From assembly GCA_002708885.1 (NCBI GenBank), contig PAPL01000073.1:21172-29248 (forward strand): a stretch of DNA of 8,077 bases. Direction: 5' to 3'. The first letter of the stretch is position 1. Each line of letters begins with the position of its first letter. The position numbers and the translations under genes are program-made. The DNA comes from Verrucomicrobiales bacterium (GTDB lineage Bacteria; Verrucomicrobiota; Verrucomicrobiia; Verrucomicrobiales; DEV007). This document shows, in pieces, positions 7,568 through 8,077 of the stretch. The notes below the pieces were generated by a model. The model did not search any database. It had not been told where the DNA came from and was given only the letters and a program-made list of their open reading frames with translations.

Positions 7568-8077
7568 TAAGCCTCAACCTCCTTTAGTGAATTAGTCACC
7601 TCACGCGTGACCCTCTCGCTGTAGTCACTGAGCTTCCAGTGTCCTGGACTCCAGCCCTTCATGAACCGATGAAAATCAGCCCAAGCCACACGGTAAAGAG
7701 GACGCCAATCAGCTTCGAGATCCTGCATGCATACTCCTCTATCGAATGGCTCCATGAATGAAGAAAGTTCCTTGAAATAAAGATTTAGAATCTCTTCCTC
7801 CCTCTCTTCGGCCTCATGATCTCGAAAACAACTTCCTACGAAATAGGCCAAATCCTTCATGCCACAACCTCCACCAACATATTGGAAATCCACTGCCGCT
7901 ACCCCTAATTCTTCAGAGCCAAAACAGAAATTTGCCAACTTCGCATCCCCATGCACCAAAGTCTGAAAAGTAGAACTATTTAGCTTTATATCAATAATTG
8001 GAGCACATGCCCTAAGTTGTGAATCGTCCAATTTCTCAAGTTCATCGGGCCGGGTCTCAAGGTGCCAGTAAGTGCCG
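7567..8077 (-). CDS. Phosphotransferase, ecdysteroid-kinase/choline-kinase-like (C-terminal part, cut by window edge)
   Basis: Only the C-terminal ~170 residues are present. The frame has no stop up to base 8077, and reads GTYWHLETRPDELEKL before the first possible internal start, a TTG at 8031, so the true start lies beyond the window. The catalytic loop of aminoglycoside phosphotransferase/choline-kinase-type enzymes is clear: VHGDAKLAN (HGD at 7945-7953), where Asp is the catalytic base and Asn binds metal. VDFQYVGGGCGMKDLAYF follows, whose DFQ Asp replaces DFG in Mg-ATP binding. The tail WADFHRFMKGWSPGHWK and the pattern as a whole recall the bacterial group annotated as ecdysteroid 22-kinase-like (EcKinase/DUF1679/CHK) phosphotransferases. 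It should be a cytoplasmic ATP-dependent kinase of a small hydroxylated molecule, identity unknown. The stop TAA overlaps the phosphatase ATG by one base, so it is the upstream member of a two-gene or longer operon. Confidence 0.85.
   Translation of the reverse strand, partial: GTYWHLETRPDELEKLDDSQLRACAPIIDIKLNSSTFQTLVHGDAKLANFCFGSEELGVAAVDFQYVGGGCGMKDLAYFVGSCFRDHEAEEREEEILNLYFKELSSFMEPFDRGVCMQDLEADWRPLYRVAWADFHRFMKGWSPGHWKLSDYSERVTREVTNSLKEVEA
7577..7585 (-). promoter_or_regulatory. Strong Shine-Dalgarno site of the phosphatase gene, inside the kinase gene
   Basis: On the minus strand AAAGGAGGT ends nine bases before the phosphatase ATG (7567). It is a near-perfect anti-16S complement and lies within the last codons of the kinase gene (Leu-Lys-Glu-Val). 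It fixes the phosphatase start and supports translational coupling across the TAATG junction. Confidence 0.75.

Noticed and set aside
8029..8031. TTG as the start of the kinase gene, giving a 154-residue protein
   Set aside because: The frame is open upstream to the window edge with family-like sequence (YWHLETRPDE), and a 154-residue version would lack the ATP-binding N-lobe.

Overview
The window reads as a piece of a chromosome from the Planctomycetes-Verrucomicrobia-Chlamydiae (PVC) group, most likely a free-living, perhaps marine, verrucomicrobial or planctomycetal polysaccharide degrader. The main clue is the second gene, whose layout (beta-propeller, HEAT-like repeats, C-terminal CxxCH heme domain) is a hallmark of that group. 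Tat-exported Gfo/Idh/MocA oxidoreductases and secreted carbohydrate esterases are also typically abundant there. Base composition looks slightly AT-rich and even throughout. This placement is inferred from family content, as there is no rRNA or other marker gene.

Left two thirds (1-6614, + strand): three genes for exported proteins in a row. The first (16-1920) encodes a secreted alpha/beta-hydrolase resembling CE15 glucuronoyl esterases, fused to a C-terminal formylglycine-generating-enzyme (FGE)-like domain that lacks the catalytic cysteines. Only 27 bases later comes a very large periplasmic protein (1948-5136) with a sorbosone-dehydrogenase-like propeller, HEAT-like repeats and a cytochrome c domain. 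After a 110-base gap comes a Tat-exported Gfo/Idh/MocA oxidoreductase (5247-6614) with a clear Shine-Dalgarno site. Together they look like an extracytoplasmic module that de-esterifies and oxidises a sugar or uronate substrate. That joint role is inference; no glycoside hydrolase, sulfatase, transporter or regulator lies in the window to name the substrate.

Right third (6695-8077, - strand): two genes pointing toward the first block. A phosphotransferase of the ecdysteroid-kinase/choline-kinase-like superfamily, cut by the right window edge, is followed by an inositol-monophosphatase-family enzyme. Their stop and start codons overlap by one base (TAATG), and a strong Shine-Dalgarno lies inside the end of the kinase gene, so they are very likely co-transcribed and translationally coupled. 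A small-molecule kinase paired with a small-molecule phosphatase is the less conventional part of the window.

The two blocks converge on an 80-base spacer (6615-6694) that holds only weak hairpins. No RNA genes, insertion sequences, CRISPR arrays, long repeats or attachment sites were seen, and no non-coding stretch exceeds about 110 bases.
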